From contig NW_024468545.1 of the NCBI RefSeq assembly GCF_001632365.1, forward strand, positions 79,580 to 143,579: DNA of 64,000 nt, in the 5' to 3' direction. A model generated the notes under the pieces. The model made no database searches, was not told where the DNA came from, and saw nothing but the letters and a program-made list of their open reading frames with translations. The position numbers were made by a program, and so were the translations under genes. Source of the stretch: Laetiporus sulphureus 93-53 (lineage: Eukaryota; Basidiomycota; Agaricomycetes; Polyporales; Laetiporaceae). Shown here one piece after another: positions 1 to 11,750 of this stretch (position 1 is its first letter; every line of letters begins with the position of its first letter).

Positions 1-1095
1 TTCAGGGCTGGTGGGCCAAGGACAATAGCCCAAGTGGGGCTGCGCCACCGGTGGACTTGGAAGAAAAGGACGGCGACGCTGGCGCTATGACGAACTTGTG
101 GGAAAGTATGCCGAAGCAGCCAGAGTCATCGTTGCCTGAGTGCTCGCTCCACATTCTCAAGTACTCCAAGGTTTGTAGGGAATGCGAGCCGTTGATCAAG
201 CTGAAGAGGAAGCTTGAGGAAGCGGGGAATGAGGATAGTACTTTTTCTTCCCGACCATATGAGAAGGCGAAGGGCGAGGGTCAGCGTCAGCGTCGGAAAA
301 GTAGGTCGTCATGCGATGTTTGCGTAACGCACCAGTTGCTTACTGCAGTGATTGTCGGAACCTGCCGCAGATTCGTCGTCTGCCCCGGACTGGCGTGCGA
401 AGTCAAACAAAGGTCGTGCTCCGCCCACAGCCGCAGCCAACGTTCCACCCAAGCCCTCTCGGCTGCTCAACAAGGCAAAAGCGACGCCAGCTTCAAACGG
501 CGCGTCCACATCGAACAAGAAGGATGGCGATGCTTCCGAGCCTACTAGTGCATCCGACTCTGAGTCCATATCTGATCCTTGCACACCTCCCCCACCCAGA
601 GGTACCAGCAGGCGGCCTCAGCCCCCATCCCAACCCAAGCGTGTCATACCCCCTCGCCCTGCTCGTCTCGAGAGGAAGGGCACTCGTGCGAACGCGAATT
701 CCACTAATGTTGGAGAAGCTGCCACAGAGGAGGCTCCCAAGGCTATTCCACCCCGTCCCGCCCGGCTCACGAGAAACAAGGCTCCTGCTGCCACTGTAGA
801 GGCTCCCGTTGCTGTAGAAGAGCCTCCCAAGGCCATTCCACCCCGGCCCGCCCGGCTCATGAAGAACAAGGGTCCTACTACCCCAGCACCGCCCGAGACT
901 GAGTGGGATGCAAAGAGCGAAGCATCGTCTCTGTGGCCGGAGCCCGATAACGAGGATCCGTGGGGCTCTGTCCCTCCTCTGCCTGCGGGCTCTGGCCGAA
1001 AGGGCAGCAACAAGAAGGGCAAGGGAGGACGCAAGACGTGGGCAGACGAAGTGGAGGAGGAGGAAGCGCGGATTTTCGCGCAGGCAGCCTTGTGA
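1..1095 (+). CDS. Proline-rich PPRPAR-repeat protein, copy 1 (5' end outside window)
   Basis: I recognise no family. The reading frame is open from the window edge to about base 300, where a GTAGGT donor begins a 71-nt intron ending in CCGCAG at 371. The second exon runs 372-1095 and restores frame. The product is hydrophilic, with a basic QRQRRK stretch, a Pro/Ser-rich middle and three spaced copies of a PPRPAR(L) motif (about 647-665, 750-768 and 840-858). The C-terminal part has WPEPDNEDPWGS, a Lys/Gly-rich run and an acidic EVEEEEARIF helix. PPRPAR resembles SH3-type proline ligands, which is inference. A 5'-truncated duplicate lies at 13505-14478. The start codon is upstream of base 1. 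Confidence 0.6.
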
Positions 1096-1994
1096 AGGTC
1101 TACGCTCATACCCGTGTTCGTGGGTCTAGGAACAGTGCGTGAATCGCTTTGTGTGCTGCAATTTGTCGTCTCTTTGTCAGTGTAACGCATACGGATCATG
1201 GATATAGAAGAGAATATTGGATTATCGTCACCGAATGTTACCTTTGTACCTTTCGATGCCTAGCAGCGCAAGCCTATACAGTAGAATTGGCTATGTGTGG
1301 ATAACGAACGTCATTGAAGTGTTAACATCATATGTGCAACACACGTACGGGTGGATCGAACTTTCGTTGTCGTCACAATCCGGGTATCACCATCTCATTG
1401 AAAAATGCATTAGCTGATTTACACGACCATCCAGGTGCATCTAAGTGTCACGCGAACCATCACCGACATTCTCATCTATGTCGGGGTTCGAGACACCTAT
1501 CTGTACGTCCATGGGTGTGGATGAAGATTTTGGCACAGAGGGGGGGGNNNNNNNNNNNNNNNNNNNNNNNNNNNNNNNNNNNNNNNNNNNNNNNNNNNNN
1601 NNNNNNNNNNNNNNNNNNNNNNNNNNNNNNNNNNNNNNNNNNNNNNNTCCCGATAAACTATCTCGATGTTATTTGTAGTAGCCTTTGCATATATATACTC
1701 GCCGCGTGCATGCATGGCACGTCAGTCGTATGCCTGCGGCATAGGATCGTCTGAGGGTATGACACAAATGCTTTCATGGCCGTCGAAGTGTGTATTGTGA
1801 ATTAGACACAAATCGCATGTTTGCCGACATGTTAAAAGATCATCACAGTGCTACAAGCAATAAATAATCCATGACATTCCGAATCCAATCACAGCAATAT
1901 ATACACGCACACATACAAAAATCATCTCCGCTTACCGTACACACCATGGCTGATCGTCAAGAAGACCTTTGTGCCACCTATAGTCGACCTGATT
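1096..1994. other. Spacer between proline-rich gene and FunK1 copy 1
   Basis: This contains the 3' flanks of two convergent genes and the 100-N assembly gap. It matches 14479-15121 and, in part, 8738-9207, so it is part of the duplicated block. I see no gene in it. Confidence 0.6.
1548..1647. other. Assembly gap of exactly 100 N
   Basis: A run of 100 N follows a seven-G tract. The flanking bases in the two paralogous spacers (near 8850-8875 and 14895-14925) are separated by only about 10-20 bases, so the real missing sequence is probably very short and the 100 N is a placeholder. Confidence 0.95.
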
Positions 1995-4900
1995 CTAGGG
2001 TACGGAGTTGTGGAGCTGCGAGTCTCTCCGAGTTATCCCAGTTGCCTGTCGCTTCGCCCCATCCTTCTCCTCCAGCCCTTCCATCTGGTCTGACCGGCGT
2101 TTGACCGGCTTGCTCGAACCCTCTGCCTGATCTCCTGCAGCGCTCGCCTGCGCCGAAAGACGAAGGCTCCTCCTCAGCAGTCCTTTCTCCTGCTGTCCGC
2201 TCGTTGTTTTCTTCTTCGACTGCTTCGACTGCTTCGACTGTCTTGGTTGCTTCGCGTTCTCCACCTGAGAGAACTTTTCTGTGGCCATCCCGATGTCATC
2301 GAACTTGTCGCTGACTTTGTCACGGACAAATCCTTTAGATAGGCTTCTCACCGCTGTCAAAAAGATTGCGAGAATCTCGGCATGCGTGGCGAGAGACAAG
2401 GTGCCCACGTCAGCTGTCTTCACAGTAGATGGACCAGGCTGAGGCCTGGGTTTCTTGTCCTCAGAATCCAATAAGGGATCTTCGAGCGGCGGCGCAGTGA
2501 AATCTGGCTCGAAGGTTGGTTTGGCTGGTGGAGCTGGTTGGGGCGCACGAGCCTTGAGTGCCAGGTAGTGGTTGTGTGCGAGCTTTAAGAGAGAATCGAG
2601 TAATTCCACAAACACATCCATTGTGTTTTTTGGCTGCCAGTCCCTGCTACCGGATATCCACTGTTTGTATTTCCCTGTGCCGCCCACGTGGCGGCGACCC
2701 TGATCGTAGTCACGGAACTCGAAGAACTGCAGGACATGTTCTTTCAGCCAACCTGCGCTTTCTATTGGCAGGAGGTATTGATGGTCGTGGAACCTCAATG
2801 CCATCCATTCCATGATGAGAATGACAGACTCGAGATCATCCGAAACCTCGTTCTGTGCAGTCGGATTCATGAGTAGTCGTGCAGAGATGAACTGCCATGT
2901 GCCCTGAATATCCCAATGATAGTGTGAGACGGTGGACAGGATTGAGAGAAGAAAAGACTCGCCGACCGCCCCACTCGCTTCGCACCACTGTTGAGCTCAT
3001 CTTTGGACTTGGCAAGATGCCAATCAATCAGAAGAGCTCTGATGGGTCGAGGCTTATTTTTAGGAAGGTCTCGGGGATCGACCTCATCGAAGACCATATT
3101 GTAAGGACTCATGTCCCGTTGTAGCAAGCCGCACTTCTCCCACGCCTCGCAGTGTGCTGCCATCGAAAGATTAGCACCAATGAACTACAGAATGCGACTT
3201 CCATCTCACCTCTCAGCACGCAAAAGCCCGCCATAATCAGTTCGCCTGAACTGGAATATTTATCCAATGGTCGACCAAGCTCCTTGAGTACGATGCGATA
3301 ATGTCTCCGGACGGGACGCCCGTGCTTCAGATCGTCGCAAGCCTTCGTCTTCTGCTCGCCTACATAGCCACCGTACAGGCACGTTGCAGTGTACGGTACC
3401 TCGGCCTCCTGGATACACTTGTACGTCGTGTGCTCACCGTCCTCCCATTCCTCCGGCCAGCAGTCCTTCACCGTGCACATCCTCTCGGTCTTTATGTTGT
3501 ATGCTGCATACACTCTCGTAGCCCGGCCAGTGGGCGAATAGATCTTGTACAATGGCCGTCCGATGAGGAAATCGCCATCTTCCCGTGGTTGTTTGAACCC
3601 GGCCTGCTCCGCTGGCATCGTCACTCTGTATACAGGCCACCCTGACTCGAAGAATGCGTCCGCAACACAATCCTGATGATACGGCGTCATTTCAGCCCTG
3701 ACGTCGTTCACTGCAGCGATATCTTCAGCCGTGGCAGCAATCACAGAAGAGTCATAGCCGAGTTCCTCCCGGTTCATCTGTCCGAGGTGATAGAGGAACG
3801 TCGACAGAGCGCTCGACTTGCCGGTGAAATTGAAGGGCTTTGTGCAAACGAATTGCGAGTGATCAGCGTAGAACAGAGTTGCCTGAGTCCTCCAAATGTT
3901 GATGAAGAAGACGTGCGTGCGAGGTTGAGCGTTCATGATCGCCGTCGCATACTGGTACATCTGTCCTCTCGCCTTCCTCGCATCATCGGTATCCCGAGGC
4001 ATATATTCGTCCTTCCGCTTCTCGAATGGATTCTTGTTTTCAGCCGCCTTGAACTCCACGAACACGCAAGCGTGAGGCCAAGCCGCTCTGCCCAAGTACT
4101 GACGGCGTTCCTCCGGAGTCACCTTCGCGTCCTCCAGCTGATCTTGACTCAATTCATAAGCTTTGCGTGCCTCCGGTGTGTTGGCATAGAACGTCAGATC
4201 AGGCTTCTTCCCCTCTTCGATGTCCGGATGATTTCCGGTATCTTTGACGACTAGCGTACGCACACGTTTCTTTCTGCCACCTGCAGCACTACCGGCGTCG
4301 AGTATCTCCTGTGCGACGCGGGCCTACATTGATCTATCATCAGAAGCCATTCTCAAAATCGCCCACGGTGACGGCGAGATACTCACAAATTCTGCGTGCA
4401 TCTTATTCTCTTCCGTCACATTGAACTTGCTCTTGCTGAACTCCGGAAACTTCGCGCGCACCGCCGATGATGGATCCACCCTGCTCGAATAGGTGGACAA
4501 CCACTTCTCATCGTTGATAATGCCCAGAAAAGGGTCAACTTCTTCACTGAGTTCCATGCGATACTTCTGCAGGTTGACTGGTCCGGTCGTTGGGGTAATA
4601 GAGTGGACTTGCGCGCTGGATGCCTTATGCACACGAGGAGTTGTGGGTGGCTGAGACCCAAGCGGGACGACGGGCTGCGGAGGTGTCTTCGGTGGACCTT
4701 GACTGCCGAGAGATGGACCGGTGACTGCTGTGTCCTCGGTGAGCTCCGACTGAGTGAGCGAGGGCGCAGAGATTCCACGAGTGACGTCTGAGACACTCGA
4801 TTGAGACTCTTGAGTGTGCGAAGATTCTAATGCAGTGTCTTTCTTGAGATGTGGGCCTCAACACAGCGAGAAAAAAGCTCACCGTTGGCAGAGGAAGAGG

Positions 4901-5060
4901 CGTCGTCACCGATATCGGTGGTATCGGTATCGTCACCGTCGAAATCTGAGGCTGGTGGAGGAGACGCGGGACCAACGCTCTGAGAGTGAGACCTGGAGAA
5001 CGGATGATTGTCGCTTTCTGGACGAAGGATATCGTCAACAGAGCTCGCTCGAGAAGACAT
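1995..5060 (-). CDS. FunK1-type fungal protein kinase, copy 1
   Basis: Predicted fungal-type protein kinase (FunK1 family, expanded in Agaricomycetes), about 940 aa. Exons on the minus strand are 5060-4883, 4826-4387, 4323-3210, 3156-2975 and 2903-1995; all junctions are GT-AG and keep frame. An N-terminal Ser/Asp-rich region is followed by a segment with VEFKAAE and RGQMYQYATAI, which fits the ExK and Q pattern of a PD-(D/E)XK-like fold seen in FunK1 N-termini (inference). Kinase motifs are a VKDCW lysine, QRDMSPYN in the catalytic loop and LLIDWHLAK for the metal-binding Asp, then GTWQFISARLL. The HRD histidine is Gln and the usual SxGN glycine is Tyr, so activity is doubtful. The tail is basic (KQSKKK, KPVKRR), suggesting nuclear location. 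A TATATA lies near 5098-5105, close to the ATG. Substrate unknown. Confidence 0.85.
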
Positions 5061-6384
5061 GGTCGAATTGTTGGGAGGCTTACCAGCTCTGAGAGCCCTC
5101 TATATACCACCTGCACGGCTTCAACACGAGGCGTATGCAATATTCGATCCGGTTTGACCGTGGCCAAAATGTAGGCGATTGACTCGAGATGTCGGCAACG
5201 TGTTCGACGGCACGCAGGGCTAATCGGTGAAGAGTCGCCTAAAGGATGCGAGTGACGAGCGGCACAAAGGCGAGATGAGTCAATTGGCTCAATGAAAGTA
5301 GCGGACAAAGGATGTGAGACAGCGAACACGAGTTTCGGTGGCAAGTGTGGCGCGGAGATCGACGCGCGATTGGCGTTCCCGATTGGGCGAAACAATGGAC
5401 ACGTAACACGTGGCTGCCTTCACGTTGATCACGTGTGCGCGCGATACACTTCGTGCTCCCCGCCATCATTGTCCGTTCCATCGTTCTGCCATTGCTTGCT
5501 GTTCTGATCCTGCATTCCCACATATTTCTAGCAGCAAGGTTTGCATTCCAACTGATTTACTGATTTTTTTCTTCCCATGATCTGCTTGATGTTTTGCAGG
5601 CAAAGCGAGGCACTAGCACCCGTTCCGGGTCACTGCCACTCAGCGGAGCGGCTCAGATATTCACCGGCACCATCCCACAAGTGCGTGTCGACAGGAATTC
5701 ACAGAAGTGTGTGATGTAATGCCATGTATGCCTTGTGATGGTGACTAAGTTGGTCCCAGTGGCGACTTCCTGCGCTTCGATCTGCGCAGGAGCATTCAAG
5801 CGACACAAGCATGTGTCGCCTCTTCCTGCCGTGTTTTACACGCACGGTTCTCTTGGAAAACAGCAGGAAACCATGTGTTACCTGGCCTTCTGCCCACGTT
5901 CTAATGAAACCGCCAAGAAAATACCACTATGCATGTTTGGCCTTGGGCTTGTGGAGGTGATGCGCCTCGAAATACCACGGTGGCAGCGTAAGGCAAGGAG
6001 TGAAGGGCACATCCTGTGAATGTGATAATAATGAAGGCTTCCTGAGTGATCACACGATTGTCGAAGGTGAAACCTGAGAAGAGGTTAAGTTTTATCATTG
6101 TACCACGTTCTCGCGGCCATCTAATACACGGCGGAGTCAACTTTACATTCTAGTCCGGCATCTGGACAGCACGGGTGCCGGGATTGGCATTAATTTTCGA
6201 GACGTGAGCACTAGTGACAGCCGTGAACAACACACCGTCTCATTCAATGCTAATCGTAACAATATGAGCCGGAAGACGGAAACAACGGACAAAACAAACA
6301 TACCAGATAGTACTTCGTAGCCTTCTACCCCTCATTCAGATGTCATCCGACACATCATGCATCATTGCTCGGATAACATGCAGT
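5061..6384. other. Conserved spacer upstream of FunK1 copy 1
   Basis: This holds the FunK1 promoter and the 3' flank of the CMC4-like gene. A block at about 5580-6120 is well conserved in units B and C, but its longest reading frame is not kept in all three copies. No gene is supported. Confidence 0.5.
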
Positions 6385-6729
6385 TTACATTACGTTCTCT
6401 CCCTGGTTCTTCAGCCATCTGCGGACGACGCTCGGCTTGGGACAGGCTGTCGACTCTCCCTTGCCCTCGGTTCGTTCATACATAGACTGGCGACATTCGT
6501 ACAATTTGCGCAGATACTCGTGGCATTTGTCGGGGCTGTATGTGTTGCGGTTGAGACACGCCTGAAGCTCACAGGCTGCGTCAAAGAAATAGCTATCTTC
6601 CGATTCCTCGTTCGGTGTTAATCAGGACTACTAACCTTCAGCTTGGCATGCTTGCTCGGAAGATGGCTAGAATGACCAGGACGATCAATCGCCTGAAAGC
6701 TGCTAAGTCATCGTACATGCCTCGCTCAT
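6385..6729 (-). CDS. CMC4: CMC4-like twin CX9C mitochondrial protein, copy 1
   Basis: Small twin-CX9C protein of 72 aa resembling CMC4, a family of mitochondrial intermembrane-space proteins oxidised by the Mia40/Erv1 relay. Exons are 6729-6717, a 15-nt microexon at 6650-6636, and 6575-6385. Splicing this way creates CQAEACELQAC (first CX9C) and CHEYLRKLYEC (second CX9C), with the short spacing between pairs found in CMC4; without the microexon the first cysteine is lost, which strongly supports the model. The family's CC doublet after the second pair is CR here (codon CGC), whereas copy 2 keeps CC. The tail is STACPKPSV then basic. It lies in the duplicated cassette, antisense to the neighbouring membrane-protein gene. 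Confidence 0.8.
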
Positions 6730-7429
6730 GGCGCCGGTCTGACTCTGAAGTACTGTGAGACCGTTGCTTGTTGGCTGGTTGATTGAGTCAATCGTCTGGC
6801 TCGAGCTGCAGGGGGAAAGAAGTTTCGAGTTCAAGTTGTCAATATGTCGCTGTTCGAACGTTAGACTTCAAATTTCAAAGCTTCATGCTTCAAGCAAGCT
6901 TCAACTTCAAGGTTTCGGGATCCAATTGCCAGCGCCTGATGACGTCATTGGAAGGTAGTTACATATACATAAATCGGAGCAATCAACCAATACGGCATGT
7001 CTACAGGATCAACAGAACAATCATCAAGCGTCCGCCATCAAAAGATGCGGACTCGAGTACACAGCCTCGAATCTGCGTTAGTGTGCGGAACTGCGGTGAG
7101 ATTCACGCAAAGGCTGTCGCGACTCTGAAACATGGATCAATGATCATCAATCATGCCGGCAATCCCGCCACCACCTGCATCAGGACATGGAGCTGAGCCG
7201 CTACGTTTCGACCACAGGACACCAGTCTCCTGCACGATTCCGCTCGAACTATGTTGATGAGTGCATGAGACTTCGTGTTTTCCAATGCAACCTCTCATAA
7301 GCTACACAGTGGTTCAGGGGCCGAAAGAGCACATCATTTGACGTCTCAATCTCCTTGTCAATCATGCGACAGCTCTATCACTTACCTTGACCTAGACTAA
7401 GTGGCTGTTCTTGCCGCGGTGGCCGTAGG

Positions 7430-8637
7430 TTGTCGCAAGTAGATCCATGGCAAGTTCCACCTCACACCGCCTTTTTTGATGGCAGGCACAATCAATATAT
7501 GTGCGCTCCTCCGCCTCCAGGCGAGTGTACGCTGCTTCTTCTTGTCCACCATCAGACTGAGCGGGTGACATACAAGGTAACGCAAGCACGCCAGCTTTCT
7601 ATACTCCCAGGGTTACTGAACCTGGGCGACTACCGTCTTTGCAGGTGATGAACAACTGGCTTGTCGCCGTCATAGTTTCGACGGTCGTAGCGGGAGCCGC
7701 GATCGTCGTGCTCACCGTCGCGCTACTCCATCATCGTTCCCAACAGATATCACAGCCGTCCTCACAGGATGGGGCCCTCGACCATATAATGCATGACAAT
7801 CTGTCAGGAGCAGAGCTCGGACTCCAGCACTTATCCTCTTGGTCGCTGTCCCAAATAACTCTGCTAACGTCCGAGAGCGGAAAGTGCCCTTCCCATCAAG
7901 AAGTTGTCAATCTTCCGAATCCGTCAAAGCAAGTAGAGGACGCGTCTATGCATTCTACACATGATATATCGTACCTAGCCATCGGAATCCCACTCAAGCC
8001 AAACTGCCTCGAGGACTTCTCTCATGGGAAGCTGGGTTGGATACACCACGAGTTGGCCCTGAAGACAAGGACACGCGATACTCCCTCTCACGGTGGAGCA
8101 GAGGGCAATAGCGCGAAAGCAGCGGTACGGCCACCTTTCATCTCTCGCTTCAGACCCGCTCGCCGAGAGCCCGATCGCGGTGCGTCTGTGTCAAGGAGGT
8201 CCTCGGACGCACAACGCCTTGTACGTGACCCGATCCGATCTGCGTCACCAACTGCTAACACAGTCGTCGTCTTCAGGACTCCTCCGAGTCCCCAGCCCCA
8301 ATCAACCACGATTGATCCACCCAAAGCTCCCCCCGTTCTCTCCCTCATCACCATATCAGACTTTCCCATGGCACCCTTCGCATCACAAACTCAAAAAGAC
8401 AACCACGGTGACGACGAAGAGCTCGGAATCATCTCGTCGCATTTCTCCTCTCCATCCACCACGCCCACTACTCCGCGAGTGGAACACCCCAGCTGGTGGC
8501 CGGGCGTACTGCACGGCGCATCTCCCTGGAGGAACATAGTAAGGCTCGTCCACTGCGCTCGCCATCTTTCAACACCGTGGTTCGGCCCAGACTCTCCCCA
8601 GTGGCGACTCTACGCATGCCGAGCGCCTTTCACCTGA
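7430..8637 (+). CDS. Single-pass membrane protein, copy 1 (5' exons unresolved)
   Basis: No family recognised. A coding exon ending at 7575 (frame with VDPWQVPPH and QTERVTYK) joins in phase 0 to an exon starting at 7645. Immediately after the junction is a strong membrane helix (NNWLVAVIVSTVVAGAAIVV) followed by a HHRS basic stop and a long hydrophilic, Ser/Pro-rich tail, so the topology is probably an outside N-terminal domain and a cytosolic tail. The frame is open to 8637. Unit C has an intron at the position matching about 8221-8276; in this copy the intron sequence reads through in frame, while splicing at the matching acceptor would give an early stop. A one-base difference near 8550 also changes the C-terminal frame relative to copy 2. 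Upstream exons between 7000 and 7430 are likely but not resolved. Confidence 0.55.
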
Positions 8638-8712
8638 CGCCCAAGAATGGACATCCTAGAGGCGGCACTGCTCCCACGTCTGCGAAACGCTCTGTGTAGT
8701 TGCTCTTGAGTC

Positions 8713-9207
8713 TTGATTGGCGACGCACAGTTCTAACCATCTCACTGAAAAATGCATTAGCTCATTGTCACGCGAACCATTAGTGCATCACAGACGGGAT
8801 TTGAGACACCTCTCTGCCCAGGGACCGACGGTATGGACGGACAATTTGGCACAAGAGGGTGAAGCATCCCGATAAACCATCTCGATATAATCTGTAGTTG
8901 TCCTTGCATGTATTCGCGTGCATGCATGGCACGTCAGTCGTATGCCTGCGGCATAGGATCATCTGAGGGTATGACACAGATGCTTTCGTGGTCGTCGAAG
9001 TGTGTATTGTGAATTAGACCCAAATCGCATGTTTGCCAACATGTTGTAAAAGATCATCACAGTGCTACAAGCAATAAATAATCCATGACATTCCGAATCC
9101 AACCGCAGCAATATATACACGCACGCATACAAAATCATCTCCGCTTACCGTACACACCATGGATGATCGTCAAGAAGACCTTTGTGCCACCTTCAGTCGA
9201 CCTTACT
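8713..9207. other. Junction of unit A and unit B
   Basis: The unit A match stops near 8712 and the unit B match to the 1384-1990 spacer starts near 8738. No gene is seen. The equivalent of the N gap is continuous here (about 8850-8875). Confidence 0.6.
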
Positions 9208-11750
9208 CTACGTCGTGGGGTTGCGGAGATGCGAGCCGCTCCGAGTTGTCCCAGTTGCCTGTCGCTTCGCTCCGTCCTTCTCCTCCAGCCCTTCCATCTG
9301 GTCTAACCTGCGTTTGACTGGCTTGCTCAAACCCTCTGCCTGTTCTCCTTCAGTGCTCGCCTGCGCCGAAAGATGAAGGCTCCTTGTCCTCCGCAGTCTT
9401 TTCTCCTGCTGTTCGCTTGTTGCTTGCTTCTTCGACTGCTTCGACCGCTTGGCATTCTCCGCTAGAGAAAACTTCTCTGTTGCCATTCCGATGCTTTCGA
9501 ACTTGTCGCTGACTTTGTCACGGACAAATCCTTTAGATAGACTTTCCATTGCTTCGCGGAAAGTTGTGATAATCTCGGCATGCGTGGCGAGAGACAAGGT
9601 GCCCGTGTCAGTTGTCTTCACAGTGGCAGATGGACCTGGCTGAGGCCTGGGTTTCTTAGCGAGCTTTTTGGGTAGCGCCGCAGTGAAATGCAACTCGAAG
9701 GTTGGTTTGGCTGGTGGAGCTGGTTGAGGTGCACGAGCCTTGAGTGCCAGGTAGTGGTTGTGTGCTAGCTGCAAAAGAGAGTCCAATAAATTCTCGAACA
9801 CGGACATTGTGTTTTTTGGCTGCCAGTCCCTGCTACCGTACATCCATTGTTTGTATTTCTCTTCGCCGCCGACATGGTGATTGCCGAAATCGTAGGCACG
9901 AAATTCGAAGAACTTCAGGACATGTTCTTTCAGCCAGCCTACACGATCCATCTCGCACTGATGGTCGTGGAACCTCAATGACATCCATTCCATGATGAGA
10001 ATGACAGACTCGAGATCATCCGAAACCTCGTTCTGCGCAGTCGGATTTCGGAGCAGTCGTGCGGAGATAAATTGCCATGTTCCCTGAATATCCCAATGAC
10101 AGTGTGAGATGGTGGACATTATTGAGAGCAGAAAAGACTTGCCGATCGTCCCACTCGTTTCGCACCACTTTTAAGCTCGTCTTTGGACTTGGCAAGATGC
10201 CAGTCAATCAGAAGAGCTTGGATGCGTCGGGGTTCATCCTTAGGACGGTCTCGGGGATCGACCTCATCGAAGACCATATTGCCAGGGCTCATGTCCCGGT
10301 GTAGCAAGCCGCACTTCTCCCATGCCTCGCGGTGTGCTGCCATCGAAAGATCAACACGCAATGAACTACACAATACGGCTTGCATCTCACCTGTCAACAC
10401 GCACCATCCCGCTACAATCAGTTCTCCCGAGCTTTCGTAGCTATCCAGTGGTCGAGCAAGCTCCTTGAGTACGATGCGGTAATGTCTCCGGATGGGACGC
10501 GTGTGCTCCAGATCGCCGCAGGTCTTCGTCTTCTGCTCGCCTACATAGCCACCATACAAGCACGTTGCAGTGTACCGTACCTCGGCCTCCTGGATACACT
10601 TGTACGTCGTGTGCTCACCGTCCTCCCATTCCTCCGGCCAGCAGTCCTTCACCGTGCACATCCTCTCGGTCGTCATGTTGTATGCTGCATACACTTTCGT
10701 AGTCCGGCTTGTGGGCGAATAGATCTTGTACAATGGCCGTCCGATAAGGAAATCGCCATCTTCCCATGGTTGTTTGAACCCGGCCTGCTCCGCTGGCATC
10801 GTCACTCTGTATACAGGCCACCCTGACTCGAAGAATGCGTCCGCAACACAATCCTGATGATACGGCGTCATTTCAGCCTTGACGTCGTTCACTGCAGCGA
10901 TATCTTCAGCCGTGGCGGCCGTCACAGAAGAGTCATAGCCGAGTTCCTCCCGGTTCATCTGTCCGAGGTGATAGAGGAACGTTGACAGAGCACTCGACTT
11001 GCCAGTGAAATTGAAGGGCTTTGTGCAAACAAACTGCGAGTGATCAGCATAGAACAGAGTTGCCTGAGTCCTCCAAATGTTGATGAAGAAGACGTGCGTG
11101 CGAGGTTGAGCGTTCATGATCGCTGTCGCATACGCGTACATCTGTCCTCTCGCCTCCATCGCATCAGGTGTATCTCGAGGCATGTACTCGTCGTCCTCCT
11201 GCTTCTCAAATGGATTTTCTTCATCAGCCGCCTTGAACTCCACAAAAAGGCACGCGTGAGGCCAAGCCGCTCTGCCCAAGTTTGGCAAGTACTCAAGTCG
11301 CTCCTTCAGAGTCACCTTCGCTTCGTCGAGCTCATCCTGACTCAGCTCATAAGCCTTGCGTGCTTCAGGCGTATCAATGTAGAGTATCAGATCAGGCTTC
11401 TTCTTTTCTTCAACCTCTGGGTGACTCCCTGTGTCTTTTATGACTAGCGCAGGCATACCGCCCGTTCTGCCACCTTCAGGACTGCCGGCATCGAGGATCT
11501 CCTTAGCAACATGGGCCTATGTTGATCTATGTCAGAAGCCATCCTGGAAGTCGCTCAATGGAGACGGCGAGATACTCACAAATTCTGAAGGCATTTTGTT
11601 CTCTTCCTTGACATCGAACTTGCTGTCGATGAATGCCGGAAACGTCTCACGCACTGCCGGTGATGGATCCAACTTGTTCGAGTAGGTCGACAACCACTTC
11701 GAGTCATTGACGATAACCAAAGAAGGGTCGACTTCAGCACAGAGCTCCAT
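9208..11750 (-). CDS. FunK1-type fungal protein kinase, copy 2 (5' truncated)
   Basis: Paralogue of the FunK1 genes at 1995 and 15122. Exons 11750-11580, 11516-10391, 10336-10155 and 10083-9208 stay in frame, giving about 784 aa if the first in-frame ATG at 11750 is used. The Ser/Asp-rich first exon and half of the second are deleted; the coding sequence abuts DNA that in the other copies lies upstream of the start codon. Unlike copies 1 and 3 it retains a canonical catalytic loop (LLHRDMSPGN) as well as the VKDCW lysine and LLIDWHLAK. It is therefore the copy with the most kinase-like active site but an altered N-terminus and promoter. It could be a functional short isoform gene or an early pseudogene; I see no internal stop in the exons as modelled. 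Confidence 0.75.

Larger units (their letters stand above)
170..8712. repeat. Segmental duplication, unit A
   Basis: This is the first full copy of the duplicated cassette: proline-rich gene, FunK1 kinase, CMC4-like gene and single-pass membrane protein gene. It aligns by eye with unit C (about 13505-21792) through exons, introns and spacers, so it is a DNA-level duplication and not a protein family resemblance. Homology begins near 170 (compare 13505) and fades just after the membrane-protein stop near 8712 (compare 21792). Small indels and many substitutions separate the copies, so the duplication is not very recent. Boundaries are by eye, to within roughly 20-30 bases. Confidence 0.85.

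Noticed and set aside
5735..6019. Conserved 94-codon plus-strand frame in the spacer
   Set aside because: A similar frame exists in unit C but is disrupted in unit B and has no recognisable features. It is probably a by-product of DNA conservation.
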